A DNA stretch of 64,000 nt from Clostridia bacterium (lineage in GTDB: Bacteria; Acidobacteriota; Terriglobia; Terriglobales; Acidobacteriaceae): positions 1 to 64,000 of the forward strand of contig DATMYA010000079.1 of assembly GCA_035561135.1 (NCBI GenBank). Direction: 5' to 3'. Shown piece after piece: positions 8,622 to 17,553 of this stretch (positions are counted from its first letter, which is position 1; the number at the start of each line of letters is the position of its first letter). Under the pieces are notes generated by a model. It saw only the letters and a program-made list of their open reading frames with translations, ran no database searches and was not told where the DNA came from. The position numbers and the translations under genes were made by a program.

Positions 8622-8996
8622 ATGGCAGAACTTCTACAACCCGGAATGCCGGCAGCACCTCCGGCGAAGGGCATTCTCATCACGGACAGGGCTCTGGAGC
8701 ACATCCGCGCCGCAATGGCCAAGGAAGGCATCGCCCTCGACCAGGGCGGACTTCGTCTCGGCGTGCAGGGCGGAGGATGCTCGGGCCTGTCGTACAACAT
8801 TCGCTTTGATACCCAACCCCGCGAACGTGATCGCATTTTCCAGTTTGGCGATTTGCGCGTCTTTGTCGATCCCAAGTCATTCATCTATCTGCACGGAATG
8901 ACGCTGGACTGGCAGGAGACGCTGATGCAGCAGGGCTTCGCCTTCGTAAATCCGAACGCGCAGAAGTCGTGCGGTTGCGGCAGTTCGTTCTCCTAA
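8622..8996 (+). CDS. iscA: A-type Fe-S carrier protein IscA/ErpA
   Basis: HesB/IscA-type protein of 124 residues. The conserved cysteines are in GVQGGGCSGLSYN and SCGCGSSFS at the C-terminus, with the usual C-x(~63)-C-G-C spacing. It carries iron or an assembled cluster from IscU to client apoproteins. The N-terminal 17 residues (Pro/Ala-rich) extend beyond E. coli IscA. ErpA and IscA cannot be told apart from sequence alone; position after iscU favours IscA. Confidence 0.9.
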   Translation: MAELLQPGMPAAPPAKGILITDRALEHIRAAMAKEGIALDQGGLRLGVQGGGCSGLSYNIRFDTQPRERDRIFQFGDLRVFVDPKSFIYLHGMTLDWQETLMQQGFAFVNPNAQKSCGCGSSFS

Positions 8997-9032
8997 ACGA
9001 ACAGACTGTAAACAGGTAAATAGAAGGAGATT

Positions 9033-9791
9033 ATGAGCGACAGGATCGCCATCTCGGTCGAGGGAAACGGAGCGGATGCCACTGCGCAGTGCTGGTCCTG
9101 CGGAGCTATGCGCGCCGCCCATTTCTGCGATTCGTGCGGGCACGTACAGCCGCCGATACCGACTGACTTCTTCTCCTTCTTCGGCCTTCCTCGCAAGCTG
9201 AATATCGACTTGAACCAGCTTGAGCGTTCGTTTTATGCGCTGAGCCGCAAGCTGCATCCCGACATTTACGCCCGCTCGGCGGAAGATGAGCAGCACTGGA
9301 GTATGGAGAAGACTTCGCAACTCAACGATGCGTATCGCACGCTGCGCGATCCGATCTCGCGAACCGAGTACCTGTTGAAGCTCGAAGGCGTACGGATGGA
9401 AGAGCAGTCGAAGACTGCGACGGAGCTCGCCCGTATCGAAGGCGGCACAAAGAAACAGGTGCTTCCACCTGATCTTCTGGAAGAAGTATTTGAGCTGAAC
9501 ATGCAACTGGAAGAGGCGCGTACAAACAAAAAGATGGGCGAGGCCGACCCACAACTTGCAGTCGACTTGCAGCGAACGAAGAAGCATCTTGAAGAGAAAT
9601 ACAGTGCCCTGGATGTTGAACTTCACGGATACTGGAACCAGTGGGATGCGCTGGTCGCGGGGCAGGAGGCGGGGAAAAGCGTTTCCGCCGAAGAGCGCAA
9701 GCAGATACGTGACCGCATGGTCGATCTACTGAATCGGCGCAGCTACATACGCAACCTTGTTCGCGACGTCAGCGAAGTTCTCGAAAGTTGA
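9033..9791 (+). CDS. hscB: J-domain co-chaperone HscB with N-terminal zinc finger
   Basis: J-type co-chaperone of 252 residues. After an N-terminal CWSCG...FCDSCG module (Cys 20, 23, 32, 35) comes the J domain, beginning TDFFSFFGLPRKLNID, with its HPD tripeptide at 75-77 (RKLHPDIYA). A long helical C-terminal domain that would bind IscU follows. HscB recruits HscA and stimulates its ATPase during cluster transfer. E. coli HscB has 171 residues and no metal site; the CxxC-x8-CxxC head resembles that of eukaryotic HSC20. GAAGGAG lies ahead of the ATG. Confidence 0.92.
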   Translation: MSDRIAISVEGNGADATAQCWSCGAMRAAHFCDSCGHVQPPIPTDFFSFFGLPRKLNIDLNQLERSFYALSRKLHPDIYARSAEDEQHWSMEKTSQLNDAYRTLRDPISRTEYLLKLEGVRMEEQSKTATELARIEGGTKKQVLPPDLLEEVFELNMQLEEARTNKKMGEADPQLAVDLQRTKKHLEEKYSALDVELHGYWNQWDALVAGQEAGKSVSAEERKQIRDRMVDLLNRRSYIRNLVRDVSEVLES

Positions 9792-9880
9792 ATCTCATAA
9801 TCGGGTGTTCGCCAAGCTGGACTGCTCGTAATTAAAGCTCCGCTACGTCTCAACCCGATTCGCAATCACGAAACTACCCG

Positions 9881-11836
9881 ATGCCTACAGAACGCGTAAT
9901 CGGAATCGATCTTGGTACGACCAACAGCCTGGTCGCCTATATGCAGGGTGAGCAGCACCCGTCCTTGTCTGAGCCGAACGCGCCTAGTGCCAACGGTTCC
10001 CTGTTCATTATTCCCGGTGAAGACGGCTCGAATCTCGTCCCGTCCATCGTTGCGCTTGATGCTGCCGCGCAGGTCACCGTCGGCAACGCGGCTCGCAAAC
10101 ATCTTATCGAGACTCCTGAACGGGCTGTGTATTCGGTGAAACGCCTGATGGGGCGCGGTCTTGAAGATGTGCACGAGGAGTTGAAACTCTTCCCTTTTCG
10201 TCTTGCTGAAGATATGGCTGCTGGAGAAGTGCTACGCATCCAGTTAGGCGACAGGGCGTATACGCCTCCGGAAATCTCAGCGTTCATCCTTCGCCAGCTC
10301 AAGCGCAATGCTGAGCGTTTCTTTGGCGCCCCGGTGAAGCAGGCGGTGATCACGGTGCCTGCCTATTTCAACGACGCGCAACGGCAGGCTACGAAGGATG
10401 CAGGACGCATCGCCGGCTTGGACGTGCTGCGTCTGGTGAATGAACCGACTGCTGCCGCGCTCGCCTACGGTCTCGACAAGAAGAAGGCGGGCCTGGTCGC
10501 CGTGTACGACTTCGGCGGCGGCACATTTGATATTTCAATTCTGAAGCTGCACGAAGGGATCTTCGAAGTTGTCGCGACGAACGGCGACACACACCTGGGC
10601 GGCGACGACATCGATAACCTGCTGATCGCGATTGCGCTCGACGACATCCACGGCGACATGGGGCTTGACCTGCGCCGGAATGGTGAGGCCGTGCAGCGCA
10701 TCCGCAAGGCCGTAATCGAAGCGAAGATTGCTCTCTCTTCGAAAGAGCGAGCCACAATCGAAGCGGAGTTGCCAGGCGGGAAAATTTACCAGCGCGAGAT
10801 TACGCGCGAGCAGTTTAATCAGCTTGCGCGTGCAATTGTGGAGCGCACAATCGGCCCCTGTCGGCAGGCGATGAAGGATGCAGGGCTTACGCCCGGACAA
10901 ATCGACGAAGTGGTGCTGGTCGGCGGATCGACTCGCATTCTCCTGGTGCGTCAGTTAGTCCAGGATCTCTTCAATCGCGAGCCGCACAGCGACCTGAATC
11001 CCGATGAAGTGGTGGCGCTCGGCGCGGCGGTTCAGGCAAACATTCTCGCCGGCGGGTCGCAAGCAACGGAGGACATGCTGCTGCTGGACGTGACGCCGCT
11101 CTCGCTCGGCATCGAAGCGCTTGGCGGGGTTGTGGCGAAGATCATTCAACGCAATTCGACGATTCCGGCATCGGCGACAGAGCACTTCACCACCGGCGTT
11201 GAAGGACAGACCAGCGTTGCAATTCACGTCGTACAGGGCGAACGCGAGATGGCGAAGGATTGCCGTTCGCTGGCGCGCTTCGACCTGAAGGGCATTCCGC
11301 CGATGCCGGCCGGATTGCCACGAATTGAAGTACGGTTCCTGATCGACGCTAACGGCATTCTGCACGTCTCCGCGCGTGAACAGCGCAGCGGCAAGGAAGC
11401 CGAGATCCAGGTGCAGCCGAGCTACGGTCTCACCGACGAACAGGTCGAGAACATGATTCTTGAGTCGTTCGACTACGCCGAGCAGGACTTCGCACAACGA
11501 CAGGTGATCGAAGCACGCAACGAAGCGGAAACGATACTTGCAGCGCTGGAGAAAGGCCGCGACAGTTCCGCTTGGCATGAGCTGACGGCTGAAGAGCGCA
11601 CGAACATCGGCAGGTTCGAGGGCGGTCTTCGCGAGGTGATGAAGGGCGACGACTACCAGGCGATACGGAGCGCGATCGACGTGCTGAACCAGGGCACAAT
11701 GCGATTGGCGGAGCTGATGATGGACAGCGCGGTTACGTCAGCACTGAAGGGCAAGACGATGGAGGCCGCGGATATGGGCGAAGGTCCGAGCGTCCCGCAT
11801 CCGTTCGCGAAGGCAGAGATTGAGAACACGAAATAG
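9881..11836 (+). CDS. hscA: Hsp70-type Fe-S chaperone HscA
   Basis: A 651-residue Hsp70 whose ATPase domain shows [16 protein letters not shown], the [20 protein letters not shown] strand, [14 protein letters not shown] and [10 protein letters not shown]. It is followed by the linker [17 protein letters not shown], a beta substrate domain and a helical lid. HscA binds the LPPVK loop of IscU and, with HscB, drives release of the cluster to acceptors. The operon position between hscB and fdx separates it from DnaK, which it otherwise resembles. It is about 35 residues longer than E. coli HscA. Confidence 0.94.
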   Translation: MPTERVIGIDLGTTNSLVAYMQGEQHPSLSEPNAPSANGSLFIIPGEDGSNLVPSIVALDAAAQVTVGNAARKHLIETPERAVYSVKRLMGRGLEDVHEELKLFPFRLAEDMAAGEVLRIQLGDRAYTPPEISAFILRQLKRNAERFFGAPVKQAVITVPAYFNDAQRQATKDAGRIAGLDVLRLVNEPTAAALAYGLDKKKAGLVAVYDFGGGTFDISILKLHEGIFEVVATNGDTHLGGDDIDNLLIAIALDDIHGDMGLDLRRNGEAVQRIRKAVIEAKIALSSKERATIEAELPGGKIYQREITREQFNQLARAIVERTIGPCRQAMKDAGLTPGQIDEVVLVGGSTRILLVRQLVQDLFNREPHSDLNPDEVVALGAAVQANILAGGSQATEDMLLLDVTPLSLGIEALGGVVAKIIQRNSTIPASATEHFTTGVEGQTSVAIHVVQGEREMAKDCRSLARFDLKGIPPMPAGLPRIEVRFLIDANGILHVSAREQRSGKEAEIQVQPSYGLTDEQVENMILESFDYAEQDFAQRQVIEARNEAETILAALEKGRDSSAWHELTAEERTNIGRFEGGLREVMKGDDYQAIRSAIDVLNQGTMRLAELMMDSAVTSALKGKTMEAADMGEGPSVPHPFAKAEIENTK

Positions 11837-11860
11837 CGGCACGAATCATTGTGAGGAATG

Positions 11861-12277
11861 ATGCCTGACGAAAAAATACAGGGCGGCGGAACTACGGCGA
11901 CAGCCGACGACGCAGGCGCGAACACGGTTCGCGTAACATTTTTGCCCGACAACAAGACGGCGGAATTCGAATACGGCAAACTCGACTACAAGGAACATGG
12001 CAAGCCGCAATCCATTCTCGATATCGCTTTGAACTGTGGGGTAAAACTCGACCACGCCTGCGGTGGAAACTGCGCATGCACGACTTGCCACGTGGTGGTG
12101 CGAAAAGGCAAAGAGCTGCTGAGCGACCTGGAGGATGACGAGGCTGACCGCCTCGACATGGCCGCCGACCTGCAGCTCGACTCGCGCCTCGGGTGCCAGG
12201 CGCAAATCATCAAGCCTGGCGAAGTCGTCGTCGAGATTCCCGCGTGGAATCGCAACTACGTTTCCGAAGAACACTGA
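11861..12277 (+). CDS. fdx: [2Fe-2S] ferredoxin of the ISC system
   Basis: Adrenodoxin-type ferredoxin. The ligands are in LDHACGGNCACTTCHVVV (C-x5-C-x2-C) with a distal Cys in SRLGCQAQI. This matches ISC ferredoxins, which donate electrons for sulfur reduction on IscU. The N-terminal 30 or so residues are longer than usual and hydrophilic. Two adjacent ATG codons follow GAGG; the second (11861) has the better spacing. The nearest neighbours are hscA and iscX, the order of the proteobacterial operon. Confidence 0.93.
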   Translation: MPDEKIQGGGTTATADDAGANTVRVTFLPDNKTAEFEYGKLDYKEHGKPQSILDIALNCGVKLDHACGGNCACTTCHVVVRKGKELLSDLEDDEADRLDMAADLQLDSRLGCQAQIIKPGEVVVEIPAWNRNYVSEEH

Positions 12278-12355
12278 GGTGCTGATTGCCGAAAAAGTGT
12301 TGTCTATTCATTTGAGATTTGCACCACTACGTACTGCTGCGGGGAGAAAGACTTA

Positions 12356-12574
12356 ATGGCTGCCGAGTTACGCTGGGACGATACGGAAGATCTCGCGCTG
12401 ATGCTGACCGACAAGTTCCCGGAACAGAATCCTCTCGAGGTGCGCTTCACGGACCTGCACCGCATGGTTACAGAGTTGCCCACATTCGTCGATGACCCAA
12501 AGGCCTCGAACGAGGGCAAACTCGAAGCCATCCAGATGGCGTGGTACGAAGAGTGGCAGGACAGGCAGGAATAG
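12356..12574 (+). CDS. iscX: IscX (YfhJ) Fe-S assembly protein
   Basis: A 72-residue acidic protein reading ELRWDDTEDLALMLTDKFPE, then DPLEVRFTDLH-like and DDPKASNEGKLEAIQMAWYEEW, the complete IscX signature. IscX binds IscS at the IscU/frataxin surface and tunes desulfurase rate in an iron-dependent way. It closes the operon. GGGGAG precedes the ATG. Confidence 0.93.
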   Translation: MAAELRWDDTEDLALMLTDKFPEQNPLEVRFTDLHRMVTELPTFVDDPKASNEGKLEAIQMAWYEEWQDRQE

Positions 12575-12624
12575 GTCTCCCTTTATTGCAGCTACTTAAA
12601 TTTTCCCGAATCGCTTGCGAAACG

Positions 12625-12653
12625 GGTTCACGCCCGCTTGAGGAGCGTGAACC
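12625..12653 (+). terminator. hairpin downstream of the isc operon
   Basis: GGTTCACGC, an 11-base loop, then GCGTGAACC: a perfect 9-bp stem about 50 bases after the iscX stop. No T-run follows, so intrinsic termination is uncertain. It could instead protect the mRNA end. Confidence 0.35.
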
Positions 12654-12656
12654 GTG

Positions 12657-12830
12657 ATGCGAGACGACCCGGATGAAGCTGACTCATCTGACCTCAGGGA
12701 TTCCACAGCAAACAATACTCACTCCGGTAGAGAGCCCAATCTACTTGTGTGTCCGTAATGCGGCGGATGTGGCTGGTTTAGGCAAGCGTTTCGCCAAATT
12801 GCAATGACGATCAGAATCCGATCGTTTCAA
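12657..12830 (+). pseudogene. possible short zinc-ribbon gene broken by an in-frame TAA and by the array
   Basis: From ATG at 12657 (GAGGAG about 11 bases upstream) 33 codons lead to NLLVCP, then TAA at 12756. Beyond the stop the same frame continues CGGCGWFRQAFRQIAM before running into the first CRISPR repeat. Together this reads as CP-stop-CGGCGW, the layout of a CPxCGGxGW zinc ribbon whose fourth residue became a stop. The call rests on this motif alone. Confidence 0.22.
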
Positions 12831-15800
12831 TCCACGCACCCGCGCGCGAGGCGACACCCACGTGGGGTGCGACGCTGTTCCCCTGAATGTCCCCTTCAAT
12901 GGCGAACTTGTTTCAATCCACGCACATGGGGTGCGACTATGCTTCTCAGCCTAATTTCCTCTCCCTAAGAGGGTTCAATCCACGCACCCGCGTGGGGTGC
13001 GACTGGGGATGTCGTAAGGGTCCGGCGCGGCCATCACGTTTCAATCCACGCACCCGCGTGGGATGCGACGGGAGTGATACCGCACAGCTGCGAGGCGAGG
13101 GAGTTTCAATCCACGCACCCGCGTGGGGTGCGACGCGCCACGGATGCTTCGTTCGCTGATAGACCTTGTTTCAATCCACGCACCCGCGTGGGGTGCGACT
13201 TTAACGCCGTATCCGTTCACTGGTGCCATTTTTGTTTCAATCCACGCACCCGCGTGGGGTGCGACTGCACGCATTGCGGACGCGTCGTCACGTTGACCGT
13301 TTCAATCCACGCACCCGCGTGGGGTGCGACAACCAACACGCAACGATTTACCGTCTGGAATGCGTTTCAATCCACGCACCCGCGTGGGGTGCGACGTTCC
13401 ACGAGCCTACCGTGCTGGGGCCGAGGTAGAGTTTCAATCCACGCACCCGCGTGGGGTGCGACATGCGCCTGTCTGTGCGCAGCTTGTAATTGGAAATGTT
13501 TCAATCCACGCACCCGCGTGGGGTGCGACATCCCTAGCGTCCCCTTCGATGTCGAGCTTGTAGTTTCAATCCACGCACCCGCGTGGGGTGCGACAGCCGT
13601 TCAACGTCGGGCATCGTCAGTTCGTTGCGTTTCAATCCACGCACCCGCGTGGGGTGCGACCGCTGGTTGCGCTGTCTGCTCTACCTGGACAGGGGTTTCA
13701 ATCCACGCACCCGCGTGGGGTGCGACGAGATGGAAGCCTATGTCGGCGTCCGTGGATCGGTTTCAATCCACGCACCCGCGTGGGGTGCGACATCCATGCC
13801 TGCTTGCAGTGTGGGGTACTTGATGTTTCAATCCACGCACCCGCGTGGGGTGCGACGCTTGCGCTTGTACCAGGAATCAGCCCCGCGCCGTTTCAATCCA
13901 CGCACCCGCGTGGGGTGCGACGAGATGGCCCAGGCACCCACCGCGAGAACCGAGAAGTTTCAATCCACGCACCCGCGTGGGGTGCGACGCGCGTCCGCAT
14001 TTTGTAATGATTGACGGATGGAGGTTTCAATCCACGCACCCGCGTGGGGTGCGACGACAGGCGCGGTTGCAGCAGGTGGCGCGCTGTCAGTTTCAATCCA
14101 CGCACCCGCGTGGGGTGCGACCGGCCGACACGCCCGGTTCAGCGTTAGCCGGAATGTTTCAATCCACGCACCCGCGTGGGGTGCGACTCTTCCCCTGGCC
14201 CACCATTACCGGGAACCGTTGTTTCAATCCACGCACCCGCGTGGGGTGCGACGGCCTTCTTCATTTCCCGTAGTTCGCTTTCCGTGTTTCAATCCACGCA
14301 CCCGCGTGGGGTGCGACGCGTCCAGGAGCAGAGCAGACCACATCGGAACCTGTTTCAATCCACGCACCCGCGTGGGGTGCGACCAGAATCACCGATGGGC
14401 AGGGTAATAAGCTGTGCGTTTCAATCCACGCACCCGCGTGGGGTGCGACAAGCCTGCTGCCACCACGACGCAGACGGGCGGGTTGTTTCAATCCACGCAC
14501 CCGCGTGGGGTGCGACGCGCAGCCGGAGGATTAACCGTTGGTTCCGTGTAGTTTCAATCCACGCACCCGCGTGGGGTGCGACAACTAAAAACGGGACTTG
14601 TATGGGGTGTAGGTGGGTTTCAATCCACGCACCCGCGTGGGGTGCGACGGTCGTGGGAGATTCTAATTCCCACCATCCGCAAGGTTTCAATCCACGCACC
14701 CGCGTGGGGTGCGACCGTCGCCGTTGCCGTAGTCGCACGTTTGGTTGATGTTTCAATCCACGCACCCGCGTGGGGTGCGACGCCGCGAGATGGCGAAAGA
14801 CAAGGGCGTGTTACAGTTTCAATCCACGCACCCGCGTGGGGTGCGACGCTTCAGTCGTCCGTACGACGCTTTGGTCTCGGGGTGTTTCAATCCACGCACC
14901 CGCGTGGGGTGCGACCGTCTCTGTACCCTTCAGCTTCTCAACGCCGTTCAGTTTCAATCCACGCACCCGCGTGGGGTGCGACCGCGCTCCAGGCGGAGAA
15001 GTCGCGCATCGCGCGGGGTTTCAATCCACGCACCCGCGTGGGGTGCGACCAGACAGCGCACATCAGACGCTTCCATCTATAGAGTTTCAATCCACGCACC
15101 CGCGTGGGGTGCGACGAGGAGATCTCCGGACGGCTCTCAAGGTTGGCCCATGTTTCAATCCACGCACCCGCGTGGGGTGCGACTCTGACTTGGATTGCGC
15201 ATTGACGCTGTAAACAGGTTTCAATCCACGCACCCGCGTGGGGTGCGACGCCACGAAGCTGCCCAGCTTGCGCTCACCGCAACGTTTCAATCCACGCACC
15301 CGCGTGGGGTGCGACGACACGAGTGGCGACGCTCCACGCGCTCAGCTCGCGTTTCAATCCACGCACCCGCGTGGGGTGCGACCTTTTGTATGGGCCCATA
15401 GACCTCTCGGAATGTGTTTCAATCCACGCACCCGCGTGGGGTGCGACGGGTAGGGTGGATTCGCGCCTTCGCCTCCACAGGCGTTTCAATCCACGCACCC
15501 GCGTGGGGTGCGACGCAGACGAAGCCGCCCACGCGCACGGCGTAAGTTGTTTCAATCCACGCACCCGCGTGGGGTGCGACATGGTCGCGCCGGAATACGC
15601 GCTCCAGGCGGAGTTTCAATCCACGCACCCGCGTGGGGTGCGACCTCGCCAGCGGGCGCGCCGGAGCGTGGCGCTACGTTTCAATCCACGCACCCGCGTG
15701 GGGTGCGACGATTTTCCCGCGCTGGCCACAGTGGCAACTTCGGGTTTCAATCCACGCACCCGCGTGGGGTGCGACTTCCTGCGCATCGTAGAGCTGTTGC

Positions 15801-16042
15801 AGGCGCGACTGTTTCAATCCACGCACCCGCGTGGGGTGCGACGGGCTAGTACCATCGCTCGGCCGCGGGCTCGAGGCGTTTCAATCCACGCACCCGCGTG
15901 GGGTGCGACGTTGCACCTTGAGCGAGTAGGGCGTGAGCTTGCTCGGTTTCAATCCACGCACCCGCGTGGGGTGCGACCAGCTATCAACGCCACCTGGCGT
16001 CGAAGTACGCGTTTCAATCCACGCACCCGCGTGGGGTGCGAC
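12824..16042 (-). CRISPR. type I-C CRISPR array, 49 repeats / 48 spacers
   Basis: The repeat is 32 bp. In transcribed (minus) orientation it begins GTCGCACCCCACGCGGGTGC and ends GGATTGAAAC, the type I-C consensus style, with a CGCACCC/GGGTGCG stem that Cas5c would process. Spacers are 32-36 nt. Forty-five of the 49 repeats are identical. Decay is at the low-coordinate end: the repeat at 12824 is scrambled and followed by an 18-nt repeat remnant, the repeat at 12910 lacks 4 bases, and those at 12972 and 13038 have one change each. That end is therefore the old trailer, and the leader is at 16043, next to cas2. Plus-strand open frames across the array are repeat artefacts. Confidence 0.98.
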
Positions 16043-16218
16043 GGCGTAGCCAGTAAGGCTACGCTGTTCAATCATATCGCGGAATAATTGCGCGAACCCG
16101 CTCATTTTCGTCCTTGTGGGGGGACAAATGACTTGCCTGAGAGGAGTACGCTGTGTGTTTTCAGAGATATAGCACTTCGCGCACCTACCCGGGAAACATT
16201 GTGCGCTTGGGGTTCGCG
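16043..16218 (-). promoter_or_regulatory. CRISPR leader
   Basis: The 176 bases between cas2 and the first intact repeat hold no gene. They begin, right at the repeat, with a perfect hairpin: GCGTAGCC (16044-16051), a 5-base loop, and GGCTACGC (16057-16064). On the minus strand a TATGAT box (16071-16076) lies just upstream of the hairpin and could be the -10 of the pre-crRNA promoter; no good -35 was seen. Confidence 0.6.
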
Positions 16219-16509
16219 TCAGATGAGGAGGGGGCCTTCGGGATCGTAGGAGGGTTTGATCCCAATGTGTTCGACGCGCCGCTGCCAATTGGCACCCAGG
16301 AAGTAAAACCGCAGGCTGTCTCGTTCGAGATCTGCTATTTCCAGCAACTCGGCATGGAATTTCGCCCATTGTGCAGGGTCAAGCAGGCACTCGAAAACGG
16401 AGTTTTGAACTCTTTGACCATGATTTTCGCAGTGTCGGGCCACGCGTCGCAGCCGACGTACTCCGTCTTTGGAGTCGGTTCGCACATCGTAGCTGACCAA
16501 CACCAGCAT
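16219..16509 (-). CDS. cas2: CRISPR-associated endonuclease Cas2
   Basis: A 96-residue ferredoxin-fold protein starting [20 protein letters not shown], with the conserved Asp at the end of the first strand and the R-x-x-R-x-x-x-x-C segment ([14 protein letters not shown]). The C-terminus [16 protein letters not shown] and [14 protein letters not shown] fits I-C Cas2. It forms the central dimer of the Cas1-Cas2 integrase. Three bases separate it from cas1. Confidence 0.95.
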   Translation of the reverse strand: MLVLVSYDVRTDSKDGVRRLRRVARHCENHGQRVQNSVFECLLDPAQWAKFHAELLEIADLERDSLRFYFLGANWQRRVEHIGIKPSYDPEGPLLI

Positions 16510-16512
16510 TCG

Positions 16513-17547
16513 TTAGCCTCTCCACAAGAATGGCGGATACCCGTCGAGCCCGCCTCGAATGTGCCGTGCCAACAAGAGCGCCTGCGCATGCGGAACCAGT
16601 CCGAGCGGAATCCTCTCATCCAAAAATGGGTGCTCGATGTCTTCTTGCTTGCGCTTTTGCCATGCCATAATAACCTCTTTGCGGGTCGCCTCCGTCATCT
16701 GCACGCCCCCGGCCTGCTGCTGCTCGAAGCCCGATGCATTCAGTTGCCGGCGGTTTATGAGCGTAAGGACCAGCCGGTCCGCCAGTTGTGGACGCAACTC
16801 CTCCATCAAATCCAATGCCAGGCTAGGACGCCCCGGCCGGTCGGTATGCAGGAATCCTACGGCCGGATCTAGCCCCACCGCCTCAAGCGCCGACCGCACA
16901 TCATGAGTCAGCAGCGCATACACAAAAGACAGGAGAGCGTTGACGTTGTCGAGCGGCGGGCGCCTACTTCGCCCTTTGAACTCGAACGCCCCAGGTTCGC
17001 CGCCGATCAATTCGTGGAAAACGCCGAAGTAGATTTGCGCCGCTTCGCCTTCACAACCGCGCGCCTGATCGATGTTTTTGGCACGGCACGCGCGCTCACC
17101 GGCGCGCCCGACTTGTTCTGCAGCCTCGCGCAGAATGCTCTGGCAAGATTCTCCTTTCGCCTCGCGCGCTCCGCGCAGCAACACATTGCGGCTGTTTGCG
17201 ATTTTTGCGGCCACTATGGCGACTACAATCGGAAGCGAGGCCGCCTCGTCGTCTGCCACGCGGTATTGCTGCCGTCTCAGCAGCACGTTCCCCGACACGG
17301 GTCCCTGCACTCGCGCCAAGAATCTCCCGTGCTCGCTCATGAATGAGACACCTACCTGGTGCTCGGCGCACATCCCAAGCAATGGCGGGCTGCAGGACAC
17401 CTGCCCGAAACAAACCAGGCCCTCCAAGGTGTGCACAGGAACCCGAAGACGCACCTCATTGTCGATCTTTACCGACACCGTCTCGCCGTCGCGATGCAGG
17501 TACGCTCCCTGGGTGTTCACGTACAAAGTGTTCAGCAGCTTTCGCAT
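16513..17547 (-). CDS. cas1: CRISPR integrase Cas1 (subtype I-C)
   Basis: A 344-residue protein with the Cas1 N-terminal beta domain (MRKLLNTLYVNTQGAYLHRDGETVSV) and the helical catalytic domain. Conserved acidic and His residues are visible in CEGEAAQIYFGVFHEL, FLHTDRPGRPSLALDLMEELRP and a C-terminal region. Cas1 catalyses spacer insertion at the leader-repeat junction. Its gene sits between cas4 and cas2 in the standard I-C adaptation module. Length and motifs are complete, so acquisition should be functional. Confidence 0.95.
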   Translation of the reverse strand: MRKLLNTLYVNTQGAYLHRDGETVSVKIDNEVRLRVPVHTLEGLVCFGQVSCSPPLLGMCAEHQVGVSFMSEHGRFLARVQGPVSGNVLLRRQQYRVADDEAASLPIVVAIVAAKIANSRNVLLRGAREAKGESCQSILREAAEQVGRAGERACRAKNIDQARGCEGEAAQIYFGVFHELIGGEPGAFEFKGRSRRPPLDNVNALLSFVYALLTHDVRSALEAVGLDPAVGFLHTDRPGRPSLALDLMEELRPQLADRLVLTLINRRQLNASGFEQQQAGGVQMTEATRKEVIMAWQKRKQEDIEHPFLDERIPLGLVPHAQALLLARHIRGGLDGYPPFLWRG

Positions 17548-17553
17548 CTGTTT

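Noticed and set aside
14649..14683. Inverted repeat GTGGGA...TCCCAC inside a spacer, and TATGGGCCCATA in the spacer at 15383
   Set aside because: These belong to the foreign protospacers and occur once each. No function within the array is implied.
15184..15217. Spacer end CTGTAAACAG also found near 9006 before hscB
   Set aside because: Only 11 bases match, within chance for a 64-kb window. Not evidence of self-targeting.
12887..16087. Many plus- and minus-strand open frames with repeated FNPRTRVGCD / SIHAPAWGAT / QSTHPRGVR units
   Set aside because: They are translations of the CRISPR repeat in three frames, open because the 32-bp repeat lacks stops. They are not proteins.
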